DNA of 64,000 nt from Paenibacillus nanensis (GCF_003583765.1 NZ_QXQA01000007.1:203652-267651); one strand, 5' to 3'. Counted from the first letter of the stretch, positions 54,012 through 63,135 are shown. Notes: generated by a model from the letters alone, not told the origin. Numbers and translations are program-made.

Positions 54012-55644
54012 GGTGCTCATCATTGATGATGAGGAGCCGCTGCGCGAAGCGATTCGCATATTAGGCGACTGGAAAGGTTTAGGGATAGAAGAAGTGCTGG
54101 AGGCGACAGACGGCAAATCGGGACTCGACATGCTGGCCTCGCACAAGATCGATCTGGCGATGATCGATATGAAGATGCCTGAAATGAACGGCATGGAGCT
54201 GCTCCAAATCATCGAGCGCGATTATCCGGATCTGCTGACGATCGTCATTAGCGGCTTCAACGATTTCGAATATACGCGACAAGCCATTCGATCCAAGGTT
54301 GTGGATTATTTGCTGAAGCCGGTAAACCGTTCCGACCTCAATCAGGCCCTCCGCAAGGCGATTGATGTGCTGGACGCGAAGCGCCGGCAGGAAAGCGAGT
54401 TCATTAATCGCAATATTACATTGAATATGTCGCTTCCGCGTTTGAAAGAAAAGGTGTATCTGTCCATTATCGAACGCAGCTTTAAAAGCCAAACGAACGA
54501 AGCGTTCCTTCCTCTAATCGGAGCGGAAGACCCCGGCAACCGGTTTACAGCCGTTGTGCTGCGGATGCTGAACATGGAGCGGATTCGGAAAGACCGGTTC
54601 CATGAGGATGCCGATTTGCTGAATTTTGCAGTGGCGAATGTCATCGATGAAATCGCGGGCGATTACTTTAACGCCTTCAGCTTCGCAAGCCCGAAGCAGG
54701 AGCGGGAAGTGATCGCCATATTGACAGTGAAAGGCGGCTATGCGGAGGACATCGCCTTTCGTTCCATGCATCACATGAAAAAAGCGGCATCCATGCTTGA
54801 AGAGCTCTTCGGTATTCAAGCCATCGTTGGCATCGGTTCAAGCCATGCGGACGCTATGCAGATCGCGGATTCATACGAGGCGGCGAAATCGAGCATTAGC
54901 GGCGTCGAGCTCTCGAAGCTGAAAGGTTCGGCGGTGACGGCCGCAGCGGTTAAATCCGCCACGCTCAAGGACAGCCAATCGCTGACCAGCCGCATCCCGA
55001 TTCTGCGAAGCGCGCTTGAGAGCGGCACCCCGCAAAACGCAAAGACGATATTGAGCGAATTCGTAAACAGGTGGAATGCTTCGGAAGGATTGAGCATCGG
55101 CGATGCCGACCGTCTGCTGCGCGAAATCGTCATCTTGCTGAACGACATGGCGCTTGAGCTCGGAGCGGCGCCGGAGAGGCTGCCGATGCGCGGTGAGCAG
55201 GATCTTCGCTTGTTCGGTATCGCTATGGATTTTGCTTCATTGGAGCAATACGAGGAGCTGCTTCACCGAATTTTGGATTTCTACAGCGGGGAAATTAGGA
55301 AAGCGCAGACGGCCAATCAGCCTTTTGATGTAGGCGATATTAAATCCTATATCGATAATCATTATTTTGAAGATATCAAAATATCTTTGTTCGCCGACAA
55401 GTATTTTCTTAGCCGGGAATACTTAATGAAGCTGTTCAAACAGCAGTTCGGCTTCGGTATTCATGAATATGTGCAGAAGGTCAGAATGGACAAGGCGAAG
55501 GAGTTGCTCGACGACTCTTCCCTAAAGATTCAGGATATTTCCGAGATGCTGGGCTATAAGGATAAAAACTATTTCAGCAAAGCGTTCCGCAATTATTATT
55601 CCGTGAGTCCAACCGAATACCGCGCGGGGGTAACAAAGGGATAA
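54004..55644 (+). CDS. YesN-type response regulator with AraC DNA-binding domain
   Basis: A 546-residue regulator. The receiver has VLIIDDEEPLREAIRIL, D55 in LAMIDMKMPEMNG, and DYLLKPVNRSDL. The middle region is long and not recognised. The AraC pair is KISLFADKYFLSREYLMKLFKQ and IQDISEMLGYKDKNYFSKAFRN. It probably controls both divergent operons and the alpha-galactosidase, in response to an extracellular galactoside (inference). It ends 126 bases before the binding protein gene. Confidence 0.92.
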   Translation: MYRVLIIDDEEPLREAIRILGDWKGLGIEEVLEATDGKSGLDMLASHKIDLAMIDMKMPEMNGMELLQIIERDYPDLLTIVISGFNDFEYTRQAIRSKVVDYLLKPVNRSDLNQALRKAIDVLDAKRRQESEFINRNITLNMSLPRLKEKVYLSIIERSFKSQTNEAFLPLIGAEDPGNRFTAVVLRMLNMERIRKDRFHEDADLLNFAVANVIDEIAGDYFNAFSFASPKQEREVIAILTVKGGYAEDIAFRSMHHMKKAASMLEELFGIQAIVGIGSSHADAMQIADSYEAAKSSISGVELSKLKGSAVTAAAVKSATLKDSQSLTSRIPILRSALESGTPQNAKTILSEFVNRWNASEGLSIGDADRLLREIVILLNDMALELGAAPERLPMRGEQDLRLFGIAMDFASLEQYEELLHRILDFYSGEIRKAQTANQPFDVGDIKSYIDNHYFEDIKISLFADKYFLSREYLMKLFKQQFGFGIHEYVQKVRMDKAKELLDDSSLKIQDISEMLGYKDKNYFSKAFRNYYSVSPTEYRAGVTKG

Positions 55645-55722
55645 ATGTGAACTGCTGAAGGATTACACTTTTTTACCCTTAACTATTCACTTATGTGCAT
55701 TCTTATCCTGCTTCTTTTTCTT

Positions 55723-55728
55723 TACAAT
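55723..55728 (+). promoter_or_regulatory. Candidate -10 box upstream of the binding protein gene
   Basis: TACAAT, 43 bases before the start at 55771, in a T-rich stretch. The -35 region around 55700 has no good match, as expected for a promoter needing an activator such as the adjacent YesN-type regulator. Confidence 0.3.
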
Positions 55729-55770
55729 GACACCATGAACCACTCACAAATAGGAAATGGGGGCACTACC

Positions 55771-57078
55771 ATGAAAAAGAAACTACTCGCTCTTTCTGCA
55801 AGTATTGTTCTGGCTGCCGGCGTATTGTCAGCTTGCGGTTCAAACAATAACGCAGGCAATGAGGGCGCCGCTAATGGCGGAAAAGCTGCCGATGCTCCGG
55901 TAACGATCAACATGTTCACGGCTTCGCCGGAATACACGGACGCATTCAACGCTTATATCGCGGAGTACAAAAAAGTAAAACCAAACGTCACGATCAATCT
56001 TGAAATTATGCAAGCGGACTACAACACCGTATTGAAGTCGAGAATCGCTGCCGGCAGCACGCCGGACGTATTCCAAACGACTGCGGGCGGAGATATTGAC
56101 ACATTCGCGGAATACAGCGCGGATTTGACGGATGAGCCGCTAGCGGCAGCAATGACTGACGCGGTGAAAATTAACATGAGCTCCTCCGACGGCCGAGTTC
56201 TTGGTCTTCCGATTAAAGGAAACCTGATGAACATGGTTTACAATAAGAAGCTTCTTGAGGAAGCGGGCATTACGGAAGTTCCAAAAACGACGTCGCAAAT
56301 GGAAGATGCCGTCGCGAAGCTCGAAGCGAAAGGCATTACGCCGTTCGCCAACGCCTATAAAGAGTGGTGGGTATGGAAGCACATCTTCCAAAACTTCGTA
56401 AACGCGGCAGCTGAGGACGCTGGCATTACGCCAAAAGAATTGGTTGACAAGTTTATCGCCGGCGAAACGACGTTCAAAGACCATCCGGTCCTCTACGATA
56501 ACTTCTTCAAGTTTATCGATTTGACTGTGGCTCATGGTACGGACAAGCCTCTAGAGCGTGACAGCAATGCGGAAGTCAGCGACTTCGCATCCGGCAAAGC
56601 GGCGTTCATGACAGGTAAAGGCGCATGGGACGAAGAAGCGATCAAAAAGATCAACCCGGATATCGAAATCGGCATCGTAGGTTACCCTGTCAGCGAAAAA
56701 GCGGAGCAAGCTCTGCTCGTAACTGGCGCCGATCAAGCGCTTCGCATTAACAAAGATTCCAAAGTAGCGGCTGAAACGATCGAATTCTTCAACTGGCTGT
56801 ATACTTCGGATTACGGTAAAAATTGGTTCTCCAGCGTGGCGAAGGTAATTCCTCCGATCAAGGACGCTCCGCTTCCTGATCTGGACATGCCGAAGCAAAT
56901 GGAAGAAGCGCTGAAGACAGAGAAGTCCGGCGACCTATCCGTTAACTACTCTCTGGATACGTTCCACCAAAAGTTCGGCGAATTGATGCAGTCTTACATC
57001 GGAAGCGGCAGCGATTCGAAGGACAAGGTCATTGACGAAATCCAAAAAGCATGGGTGCAATTCGGCTCGGCTCAATAA
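55771..57078 (+). CDS. Sugar ABC transporter binding lipoprotein of the alpha-galactoside locus
   Basis: A 435-residue lipoprotein of MalE/MsmE type. The signal peptide KKKLLALSASIVLAAGVLSACG has the lipobox LSAC. The mature part has VTINMFTASPEYTDAFNAYI, RIAAGSTPDVFQTTAGGD and KAAFMTGKGAWDE, all family features. ATG 55771 follows AAATGGGGG; the longer in-frame start at 55693 lacks a site. Together with the divergent MalF/MalG-like permeases it completes an importer, lacking only the ATPase. A strong terminator follows, with the alpha-galactosidase gene just downstream. Confidence 0.9.
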   Translation: MKKKLLALSASIVLAAGVLSACGSNNNAGNEGAANGGKAADAPVTINMFTASPEYTDAFNAYIAEYKKVKPNVTINLEIMQADYNTVLKSRIAAGSTPDVFQTTAGGDIDTFAEYSADLTDEPLAAAMTDAVKINMSSSDGRVLGLPIKGNLMNMVYNKKLLEEAGITEVPKTTSQMEDAVAKLEAKGITPFANAYKEWWVWKHIFQNFVNAAAEDAGITPKELVDKFIAGETTFKDHPVLYDNFFKFIDLTVAHGTDKPLERDSNAEVSDFASGKAAFMTGKGAWDEEAIKKINPDIEIGIVGYPVSEKAEQALLVTGADQALRINKDSKVAAETIEFFNWLYTSDYGKNWFSSVAKVIPPIKDAPLPDLDMPKQMEEALKTEKSGDLSVNYSLDTFHQKFGELMQSYIGSGSDSKDKVIDEIQKAWVQFGSAQ

Positions 57079-57105
57079 GCCGAATGATAAAGGAATAGGC
57101 ATCTC

Positions 57106-57144
57106 CTTAACTCAGCACTTTCGCGGTGCTGAGTTAAGTTTTTT
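57106..57144 (+). terminator. Strong intercistronic terminator between binding protein and alpha-galactosidase
   Basis: CTTAACTCAGCAC and GTGCTGAGTTAAG form a 13-bp stem with loop TTTCGCG, followed by TTTTTT. It probably keeps the binding protein mRNA more abundant than the downstream enzyme gene, a common arrangement. Confidence 0.85.
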
Positions 57145-57181
57145 ATAGGGAAAAATAATCGGGGGAGGAAGTGATTGTCTT

Positions 57182-59284
57182 ATGAGCAAACAAATCGCGT
57201 TAGAGGAAAATGGGCTGTACCTTGTATTTGAAGTGACCGAAGGCGGCGATGTTTTATTTCTTCATTTCGGCGCTGCGCCGTATGATTCGTCTCTTGTAGA
57301 GGAGAGCCGGAAATCCGGCTTCCGTCTGATGGAGCTGCAGCTGACCGGCGAGGACCGCGAGGAATATCACGGCCGGACGCATCGGGCGTCTTATCCGGGG
57401 CTGCGTATGGTTTATGACGGGCACTCCGATTCGCGCAACGGTCTCGGCCGCAAGCTTGAACTTCGTCTCGTTGACAAGCTGTCGGGATTGACGGCTGCGC
57501 AGCATTTTCAATTTTATGACGGCGTGCAGACTGTCCGCAGCTGGGTCGTCCTGAAAAATGAGGGCGATTCAGCAGCTGAGGTCGAATATGTCTCTTCATT
57601 CGCCCTCACAGGTCTGGATAAGGAAGGCAAGCATGACCGCGACGAGAAAATGCGGCTTTACCTCGCCCATAACGGCTGGCAGAGCGAGCTGCAATGGCGC
57701 TCCTACACGCTTCCCGAGCTAGGGATGTCGCATCTCATTGATCGCGGCTCGAAGCGGATCTCCTGCTCCAATACGGGCTCTTGGTCGGCAGCCGAGCACA
57801 TTCCGATGGCAGTGCTGGAGAATGAAGAAGCGGGAACTAGCCTCTTCTGGCAAATCGAGCATAACGGCTCGTGGCATTGGGAAATCATCGAGCAATCGGA
57901 CCTGCTGACCGTCCTGATCAGCGGTCCGACAGAGCATGACAACCATTGGTGGTTAAGCCTCGCGCCAGGCGAGGAGTTCGTATCCGTTCCGCTTGCGGTC
58001 GGTTCGGTACAGGGAGGCTTCGAGCAGGCGATCGCCCAGCTGACGACCTACCGGCGGAAAATTCGGAGACCGAACGACGACAACCGATTGCTTCGAATTA
58101 TATTCAATGACTATATGAACTGCTTGTGGGGCTCTCCAACGACAGAGAAGCTGCTTCCGCTGATCGATGCGGCTGCCGAGGCCGGCTGCGAATATTTCTG
58201 TATCGATGCGGGCTGGTACGCGCCGGGCTATTGGTGGGACGGCGTCGGCGAGTGGCTCCCTTCGGAGGAACGATTCCCGGAGGGCATCAAATATGTGCTC
58301 GATTACATTCGCGGCAAAGGTCTGATTCCAGGACTTTGGCTTGAGCTTGAGGTAATGGGCATCAACAGTCCAAAGCTTGCCGAGACGGACGACAGCTGGT
58401 TTTTCATGCGCCACGGCAAGCGGGTTAAGGATCGCAGCCGCTATCAGCTGGATTACCGCAATCCGAAGGTTGTCGCGCATGCGAACGAAGTCATACGGCG
58501 CTTGGTCGAGGATTACGGCGTCGGTTATATTAAGATGGATTACAACATCAATGCGGGGATCGGTACGGAAACGGAAGCGGACAGCTTCGGCGACGGTTTG
58601 CTCCAGCACAACCGCGCTTACCTGCAATGGCTGGACGGCGTATTTGCCCGTTACCCGGATTTGGTGATCGAGAACTGCTCCAGCGGCGGTATGCGAATGG
58701 ACTATGCGATGCTTAGCCGCCACAGCATTCAATCGACCAGCGACCAGGAGAATTATGTGAAATATGCGGCGATTGCGGCAGGCTCGCCGGCAGCGCTCAC
58801 GCCGGAGCAGTCGGCGGTCTGGTCTTATCCGCTCCGCGAGGGCGACGACGAGGAAGTTATTTTCAACATGGTCAACGCGTTATTGCTCCGCGTCCATCAG
58901 AGCGGACATCTGGCCGAGCTCAGTCCGCGCCGGAGAGAGCTGGTGAAGGAAGCGCTGGATTACTACAAAACGATTCGCGGCGACATTCCCGAAGCGCTGC
59001 CGTTCTGGCCGCTTGGCCTGCCGACCCAACAGGATGACTGGATCAGCTACGGGCTGTATCGCGATGACCGCATTTATTTGGCTGTGTGGCGCGTCTCCGG
59101 CGACCAGGCTGAAATGAAGCTGCCGCTGGAACGGGTTAAGGGCAAACGGCTATCCGTCCGCTGCGCATACCCGGCGCAGGCGCATCGTTGCGAGTGGGAG
59201 TGGAACGAGGAAGCCGGCATTCTACAGGTGAGTTTGCCTGCGGCCAAAACCGCCCGTTTATTTGAGATTCGCGTAGAGGCGTAA
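57182..59284 (+). CDS. Alpha-galactosidase, GH36 family
   Basis: A 700-residue cytoplasmic-type enzyme without signal peptide. Beta-sandwich N-terminal part, then the barrel with NDYMNCLWGSPTTEKLLPLID, FCIDAGWYAPGYWWDGVGEW, the nucleophile D453 in VGYIKMDYNINAG, and SSGGMRMDYAMLSRHSIQSTSDQ containing the acid/base D521. Known GH36 enzymes have KWDMN and CSGGGGRxD; here KMDYN and CSSGGMRMD place it in a distinct subgroup. It hydrolyses terminal alpha-1,6-galactose from melibiose, raffinose or galactomannan fragments brought in by the linked transporter. ATG 57182 follows GGGAGGAAG. Confidence 0.9.
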   Translation: MSKQIALEENGLYLVFEVTEGGDVLFLHFGAAPYDSSLVEESRKSGFRLMELQLTGEDREEYHGRTHRASYPGLRMVYDGHSDSRNGLGRKLELRLVDKLSGLTAAQHFQFYDGVQTVRSWVVLKNEGDSAAEVEYVSSFALTGLDKEGKHDRDEKMRLYLAHNGWQSELQWRSYTLPELGMSHLIDRGSKRISCSNTGSWSAAEHIPMAVLENEEAGTSLFWQIEHNGSWHWEIIEQSDLLTVLISGPTEHDNHWWLSLAPGEEFVSVPLAVGSVQGGFEQAIAQLTTYRRKIRRPNDDNRLLRIIFNDYMNCLWGSPTTEKLLPLIDAAAEAGCEYFCIDAGWYAPGYWWDGVGEWLPSEERFPEGIKYVLDYIRGKGLIPGLWLELEVMGINSPKLAETDDSWFFMRHGKRVKDRSRYQLDYRNPKVVAHANEVIRRLVEDYGVGYIKMDYNINAGIGTETEADSFGDGLLQHNRAYLQWLDGVFARYPDLVIENCSSGGMRMDYAMLSRHSIQSTSDQENYVKYAAIAAGSPAALTPEQSAVWSYPLREGDDEEVIFNMVNALLLRVHQSGHLAELSPRRRELVKEALDYYKTIRGDIPEALPFWPLGLPTQQDDWISYGLYRDDRIYLAVWRVSGDQAEMKLPLERVKGKRLSVRCAYPAQAHRCEWEWNEEAGILQVSLPAAKTARLFEIRVEA

Positions 59285-59313
59285 TGCTGGAATAAAGAAG
59301 AACATGGAATCGG

Positions 59314-59355
59314 CTGTCCCTTTAGCGGCTTTCGCTGCTGCAGGGGCAGTTTTTT
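59314..59355 (+). terminator. Terminator after the alpha-galactosidase gene
   Basis: CTGTCCC pairs with GGGGCAG (one G-U) and AGCG with CGCT in the inner stem, followed by TTTTTT. Confidence 0.75.
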
Positions 59356-59465
59356 CATATGGGCAAGGAAATCGGGCCGGAAATGAAATGTACGGCGATC
59401 TGAAATTACATTACAATAGAGGTTATGGCTAATTGATAGACTAGATTTATAAATGAGGGATGTAT

Positions 59466-60443
59466 ATGCGGGAATGGGGACTCGCTTTTAACCGATATTT
59501 TGAGAAATGGATGTTTCTCATTATTCCAAGCTCTTTGGTGCTCGGCTTTTTGTTTGCGAACGCGCTGCAGCCGATGGTGGACGCCGTTCCATATTTGTTT
59601 GCCTTTGTGACGTTGACGATGGCGATCGGCTGCGGCTTGAAGGAGTTAGGCGGCGTTATGAAGAAGCCTGGCATTATGGGACTTACCTTTGTGCTGGCGC
59701 ATATCGTCTCGCCCCTTGCCGCTTACTGGGCGGGCACCGCAATATTTGGAGCGGATTCGCCTTATGTCGTCGGGCTGGTGCTGTTTACGATTATTCCGCT
59801 TGGCGTATCGACGGTGTTGTGGGTGGGGATGTCTGGAGGCAGCGTGGCACTGATGCTTGCGATGGTGGTGCTGGATTCGTTGATTAGTCCGGTTGTCGTT
59901 CCATCGGCCATCCACCTGTTTTTCGATTCGTCCGCCGATGTGGAGACGGGGCCGCTTATACTCGACCTCATCATCATTATTGTGATTCCTACCGTGATCG
60001 GCGTCGCTTTAAATGAAGCGTCGAAAGGCAAAATACAAGAGAAAGTTAAGCCTTATACGGCCCCGGTATCGAAAATCTGTTTTGTGCTTGTTGTCGCGTT
60101 GAACGCCTCCGCCATCGCGCCTTACGTGAGCCAGCTGAAGCACGATATGGTGAAGCTTGTGCCGATCGTTATTGCGCTCGTTGCGTTGTGCTATGCGCTC
60201 GGTTTTGCGGGGACGTCCTTTATGCGGGATGAGAAGCTGCAAATTACGGTGTCGTACGCGACAGGCATGCGCAATATTTCACTCGGGATTGTGCTTGCGA
60301 TGGGTTATTTCAGTCCGCTTGCCGCAGTACCCGTCGTGCTGTCGATTCTTATTCAGCAGCCGCTTGCAACCGCTCATCATTATGTTTTACAAAAGATTAA
60401 TAAATCGAAGACTAGCGCAAGCGGCAGCGCGCATGTAGGATAA
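59466..60443 (+). CDS. BASS/SBF-family membrane transporter
   Basis: A 325-residue protein with about ten membrane helices. FVTLTMAIGCGLKELGGVMKKPG and TIIPLGVSTVLWVGMSGGSVAL resemble the sodium/bile-acid symporter fold, with the crossing region G-V-S-T typical of it, and YATGMRNISLGIVLAMGYF near the end. In bacteria the family moves organic anions or arsenite; substrate unknown. ATG 59466 is chosen because GAGGG lies 7 bases upstream; ATG 59460 would be too close. It stands between the alpha-galactoside locus and phoR, and is probably not linked to either. Confidence 0.8.
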   Translation: MREWGLAFNRYFEKWMFLIIPSSLVLGFLFANALQPMVDAVPYLFAFVTLTMAIGCGLKELGGVMKKPGIMGLTFVLAHIVSPLAAYWAGTAIFGADSPYVVGLVLFTIIPLGVSTVLWVGMSGGSVALMLAMVVLDSLISPVVVPSAIHLFFDSSADVETGPLILDLIIIIVIPTVIGVALNEASKGKIQEKVKPYTAPVSKICFVLVVALNASAIAPYVSQLKHDMVKLVPIVIALVALCYALGFAGTSFMRDEKLQITVSYATGMRNISLGIVLAMGYFSPLAAVPVVLSILIQQPLATAHHYVLQKINKSKTSASGSAHVG

Positions 60444-60495
60444 ACGGAGGAAAGAAATTGCCGCTTGGCGCAAAATATTGCAGAGGTGAGGCGGA

Positions 60496-62274
60496 ATGAA
60501 CAGTTTTCGGACAAGACTTACGCTTATTATGATCTCGATGATAGCCGTCTCCGTATTTGCGGCAGGCTGGCTGATGATGCAAACCTTCAAAGAAAACCAT
60601 ATTAACGCGCTGGAGGACAGCATGGTTCGCCAGATGAAGGTGATTGCCGCCAAAATGGAATGGAAGACCGGGGATTTGCCGGAATTGATCGCCTACTATA
60701 CGCAGGAAGCGAAAGAGATGGGCAAATTTACGGACTCCAGGGTGACCTTTATTCGAAGCGACGGCGTTGTTGTAGGGGACTCCGATTATGACGTGACGAA
60801 AATGGACAATCACCTCATGCGCGAAGAGGTGCAGGATGCGTATAAGCTTGGTACCGGCCGAACAGTGCGTCCAAGCGATACGATGCATCAGAATATGGTG
60901 TACGTAGCCATTCCGGTTACCGTTCAAGAAGGCGCGGAGCCTTATATTTTGCGTATGGCGATGAGCCTCGAAGAGGTTGACCAGAGCATCGGGCGTTTGA
61001 CGATGGTGCTTATAATCGGTCTTCTTATTTTATTTGTCATTGCGGCGCTTATCAGCTACAGCATCGCTCAGAGCATGACAAGGCCTCTGGAGCAGATTAC
61101 GAAGGTAGCGAAGCGAATTAAAAACATGGACTATCAAGCCAGGGTCAAAGTGCATAAGAACGATGAAATCGGAGAGCTGGGCACGGCGATCAACGCGATG
61201 GCGGACAGTCTCCAGGTCCAAATGACGCGAATCAAGCAAAATGAGAGCCAGCTGGAAAGCGTACTCGCGAATATGATCAACGGAGTTGTAATGATTGACG
61301 CGAAAGGGCAAATTCTGCTGATGAACCGCCGGGCAGAAGAGGTGCTCGGATTCTCCGCGAGGGAGCTCGTCGGCAGACATTTCGCCGAGGCGAAGCAGCA
61401 ATATGAGCTTGCCCAAATTATTCAAGAAGCGCTAGAAACGAGAAAGCATATTCGTGAGGAAATAACCTTCTACTTCCCGGAGGAGCGGCTGCTGGAGCTG
61501 AATTTGGTTCCGATCAGCCAGAGCGGACCTGGCGATTTCGGCGGCGTGCTGCTCGTGCTGCAGGACGTATCCGCGATCCGCAGATTGGAACGGATGCGGA
61601 GCGAATTCGTTGCGAACGTCTCGCATGAGCTGAAGACGCCGATCGCCGCCGTGAAGGGCTTCGCGGAGACGCTGCTTGGCGGAGCGGTGAAGGACGAGGA
61701 GACGGCCAGATCTTTCCTGCAAATCATATTTGATGAGAGCGAAAGGCTAAACCGTCTGATCGTAGATATTTTGGAGCTGTCGAAGATCGAATCCCGGCGC
61801 GTACCGCTTATGTTCTCGCCAGTGGAGATGGAAAGCTTCGTCGACAAGACGGTGACGCTGCTGGAGGCGGAGGCGAAGCGTAAAAACATCCAATTAAACA
61901 GCCAGATTGAATCGGGGCTGTACGTCGAAGCGGATGAGGACCGCCTGCGCCAAATTTTTGTGAACCTGCTGTCCAACGGGATCAATTATACGCCGGAGGG
62001 CGGGCGTGTGACGGTGAAGGTTCACGCGGCTGACCATGACCATATCCGAATTCAAATCAGCGATACCGGGATCGGCATCCCGAAAAAAGATTTGCCTCGC
62101 ATTTTCGAAAGATTTTATCGGGTGGACAAGGCTCGTTCGAGAAGCTCAGGCGGCACGGGGCTAGGTCTCTCCATCGTCAAACATTTGGTGGAGCTGCACA
62201 AAGGCACGCTTTCGGTTACGAGCACGGTCGGCGTCGGCACGACGTTTACGATCGATTTGCCGGTCATCCAATAA
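60496..62274 (+). CDS. phoR: PhoR/PnpS-type sensor histidine kinase
   Basis: A 592-residue kinase. Helix 1 at about 8-30, extracellular domain with SRVTFIRSDGVVVGDSDYDV, a dCache/PAS-like fold found in PhoR, helix 2 about 172-195 (VLIIGLLILFVIAALISYSI), HAMP, a PAS domain (about 255-340), then SHELKTPIAAVKGFAETLLGG with H377 and ATPase boxes LLSNGINYTPEGGRVTV and GTGLGLSIVKHLVELHKG. It fits the phosphate-starvation kinase. It precedes phoP, the reverse of the Bacillus subtilis order, and is separated from it by 108 bases. ATG 60496 follows GAGGCGGA. Confidence 0.88.
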   Translation: MNSFRTRLTLIMISMIAVSVFAAGWLMMQTFKENHINALEDSMVRQMKVIAAKMEWKTGDLPELIAYYTQEAKEMGKFTDSRVTFIRSDGVVVGDSDYDVTKMDNHLMREEVQDAYKLGTGRTVRPSDTMHQNMVYVAIPVTVQEGAEPYILRMAMSLEEVDQSIGRLTMVLIIGLLILFVIAALISYSIAQSMTRPLEQITKVAKRIKNMDYQARVKVHKNDEIGELGTAINAMADSLQVQMTRIKQNESQLESVLANMINGVVMIDAKGQILLMNRRAEEVLGFSARELVGRHFAEAKQQYELAQIIQEALETRKHIREEITFYFPEERLLELNLVPISQSGPGDFGGVLLVLQDVSAIRRLERMRSEFVANVSHELKTPIAAVKGFAETLLGGAVKDEETARSFLQIIFDESERLNRLIVDILELSKIESRRVPLMFSPVEMESFVDKTVTLLEAEAKRKNIQLNSQIESGLYVEADEDRLRQIFVNLLSNGINYTPEGGRVTVKVHAADHDHIRIQISDTGIGIPKKDLPRIFERFYRVDKARSRSSGGTGLGLSIVKHLVELHKGTLSVTSTVGVGTTFTIDLPVIQ

Positions 62275-62284
62275 CAGAAAAAGA

Positions 62285-62316
62285 TTTACCTATTCTTTAA
62301 GAAACCGTGGTAAACT
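62285..62316 (+). promoter_or_regulatory. Possible Pho-box-like element and -10 upstream of phoP
   Basis: TTTACC (62285-62290) and TTTAAG (62296-62301) are spaced by 11 bases start to start, like the TT(A/T/C)ACA repeats bound by PhoP. TAAACT at 62311-62316 could be a -10. It would let phoP have its own autoregulated promoter. Weak, because the repeats match only in part. Confidence 0.25.
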
Positions 62317-62382
62317 AAAGAAGTGATAGGTTAGGAAATTGTGAACCGCTATGCAATTGCCGGTTCTATGCTGGAGGTCAAT

Positions 62383-63105
62383 ATGTCGCATAAAGTGCTA
62401 GTTATTGAAGATGAACCCACGCTCGCGAGACTGCTGTCGTATAACTTGACGCAAGAAGGCTACGAGACGACAGTAATCGACCATGGCGGCGAGGGCTTAC
62501 AAGCGGCGCTGCAGCGGAATTTCGATCTAATTATTCTGGATATTATGCTGCCCGGACTTAACGGCTTTGAGGTGCTGAACCGCATCCGCCAGAACGGCGT
62601 CCGGACCCCTGTTATAATCCTGACGGCCCGCAATGCGGAGGAAGAGGTCGTGCAAGGACTGAAGCATGGCGCCGACGACTATATTACGAAACCATTCGGC
62701 GTCGCGGAGCTGCTGGCTCGCGTATCCGCCGTCCTCCGAAGGACGCAGCAGGATGAAGCGCCGCCGGTTCAATCCAACGAGAAGGTGATTACCGTTGGGG
62801 AGCTGTCGATCTACCCGGAGAAATACGAGGTAGTTGTAGGCGGCGAACCGATTCAGCTGCGGCCGAAGGAATTTGAGGTGCTGCTGTATCTCGTGCAGCG
62901 TCCCGGCATGGTCATCACCCGCGACGACCTGATGAATGTCGTCTGGGGCTTCGATTACATCGGCGGTCAGCGTACGGTTGATGTGCATGTCAGCTCTCTT
63001 CGCAAGAAGCTGGAGCTCGGCCAGAACTCCGTTCAAATCGAGTCCATACGAGGCGTCGGCTATAAGCTGGTTATGCCAAAAAAGCTCGCAAGCCCTAAAA
63101 ACTAG
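62383..63105 (+). CDS. phoP: PhoP-type response regulator, OmpR family
   Basis: A 240-residue regulator. The receiver has KVLVIEDEPTLARLLSYNL, the acidic pocket, D53 in LIILDIMLPGLNG, and DDYITKPFGVAELLARV. The winged-helix domain has LRPKEFEVLLYLVQRPGMVITRDDLMNVVWGFDYIGGQRTVDVHVSSLRKK-type pattern (RTVDVHVSSLRKKLEL) and IRGVGYKLV. ATG 62383 follows CTGGAGGTC; an in-frame GTG at 62341 is less likely. It should activate phosphate-scavenging genes when phosphorylated. The 3' end of the gene is also the 5' arm of a terminator. Confidence 0.9.
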   Translation: MSHKVLVIEDEPTLARLLSYNLTQEGYETTVIDHGGEGLQAALQRNFDLIILDIMLPGLNGFEVLNRIRQNGVRTPVIILTARNAEEEVVQGLKHGADDYITKPFGVAELLARVSAVLRRTQQDEAPPVQSNEKVITVGELSIYPEKYEVVVGGEPIQLRPKEFEVLLYLVQRPGMVITRDDLMNVVWGFDYIGGQRTVDVHVSSLRKKLELGQNSVQIESIRGVGYKLVMPKKLASPKN

Positions 63106-63124
63106 GGATTACGAGCTTTTTTTG
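63081..63124 (+). terminator. phoP terminator overlapping the end of the coding region
   Basis: AAAGCTCG-C-AA-G-CCCTA and TAGGG-A-TT-A-CGAGCTTT pair around AAAAC, followed by TTTTTTT. The left arm encodes the last phoP codons (KLASPKN), and the stop TAG is within the hairpin. Confidence 0.85.
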
Positions 63125-63135
63125 TTGAGCGAATT

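Noticed and set aside
60496..63105. WalK/WalR rather than PhoR/PhoP
   Set aside because: The usual walHIJ genes do not follow, and the regulator and kinase sequences read closer to PhoP and PhoR/PnpS; the gene pair stands alone.
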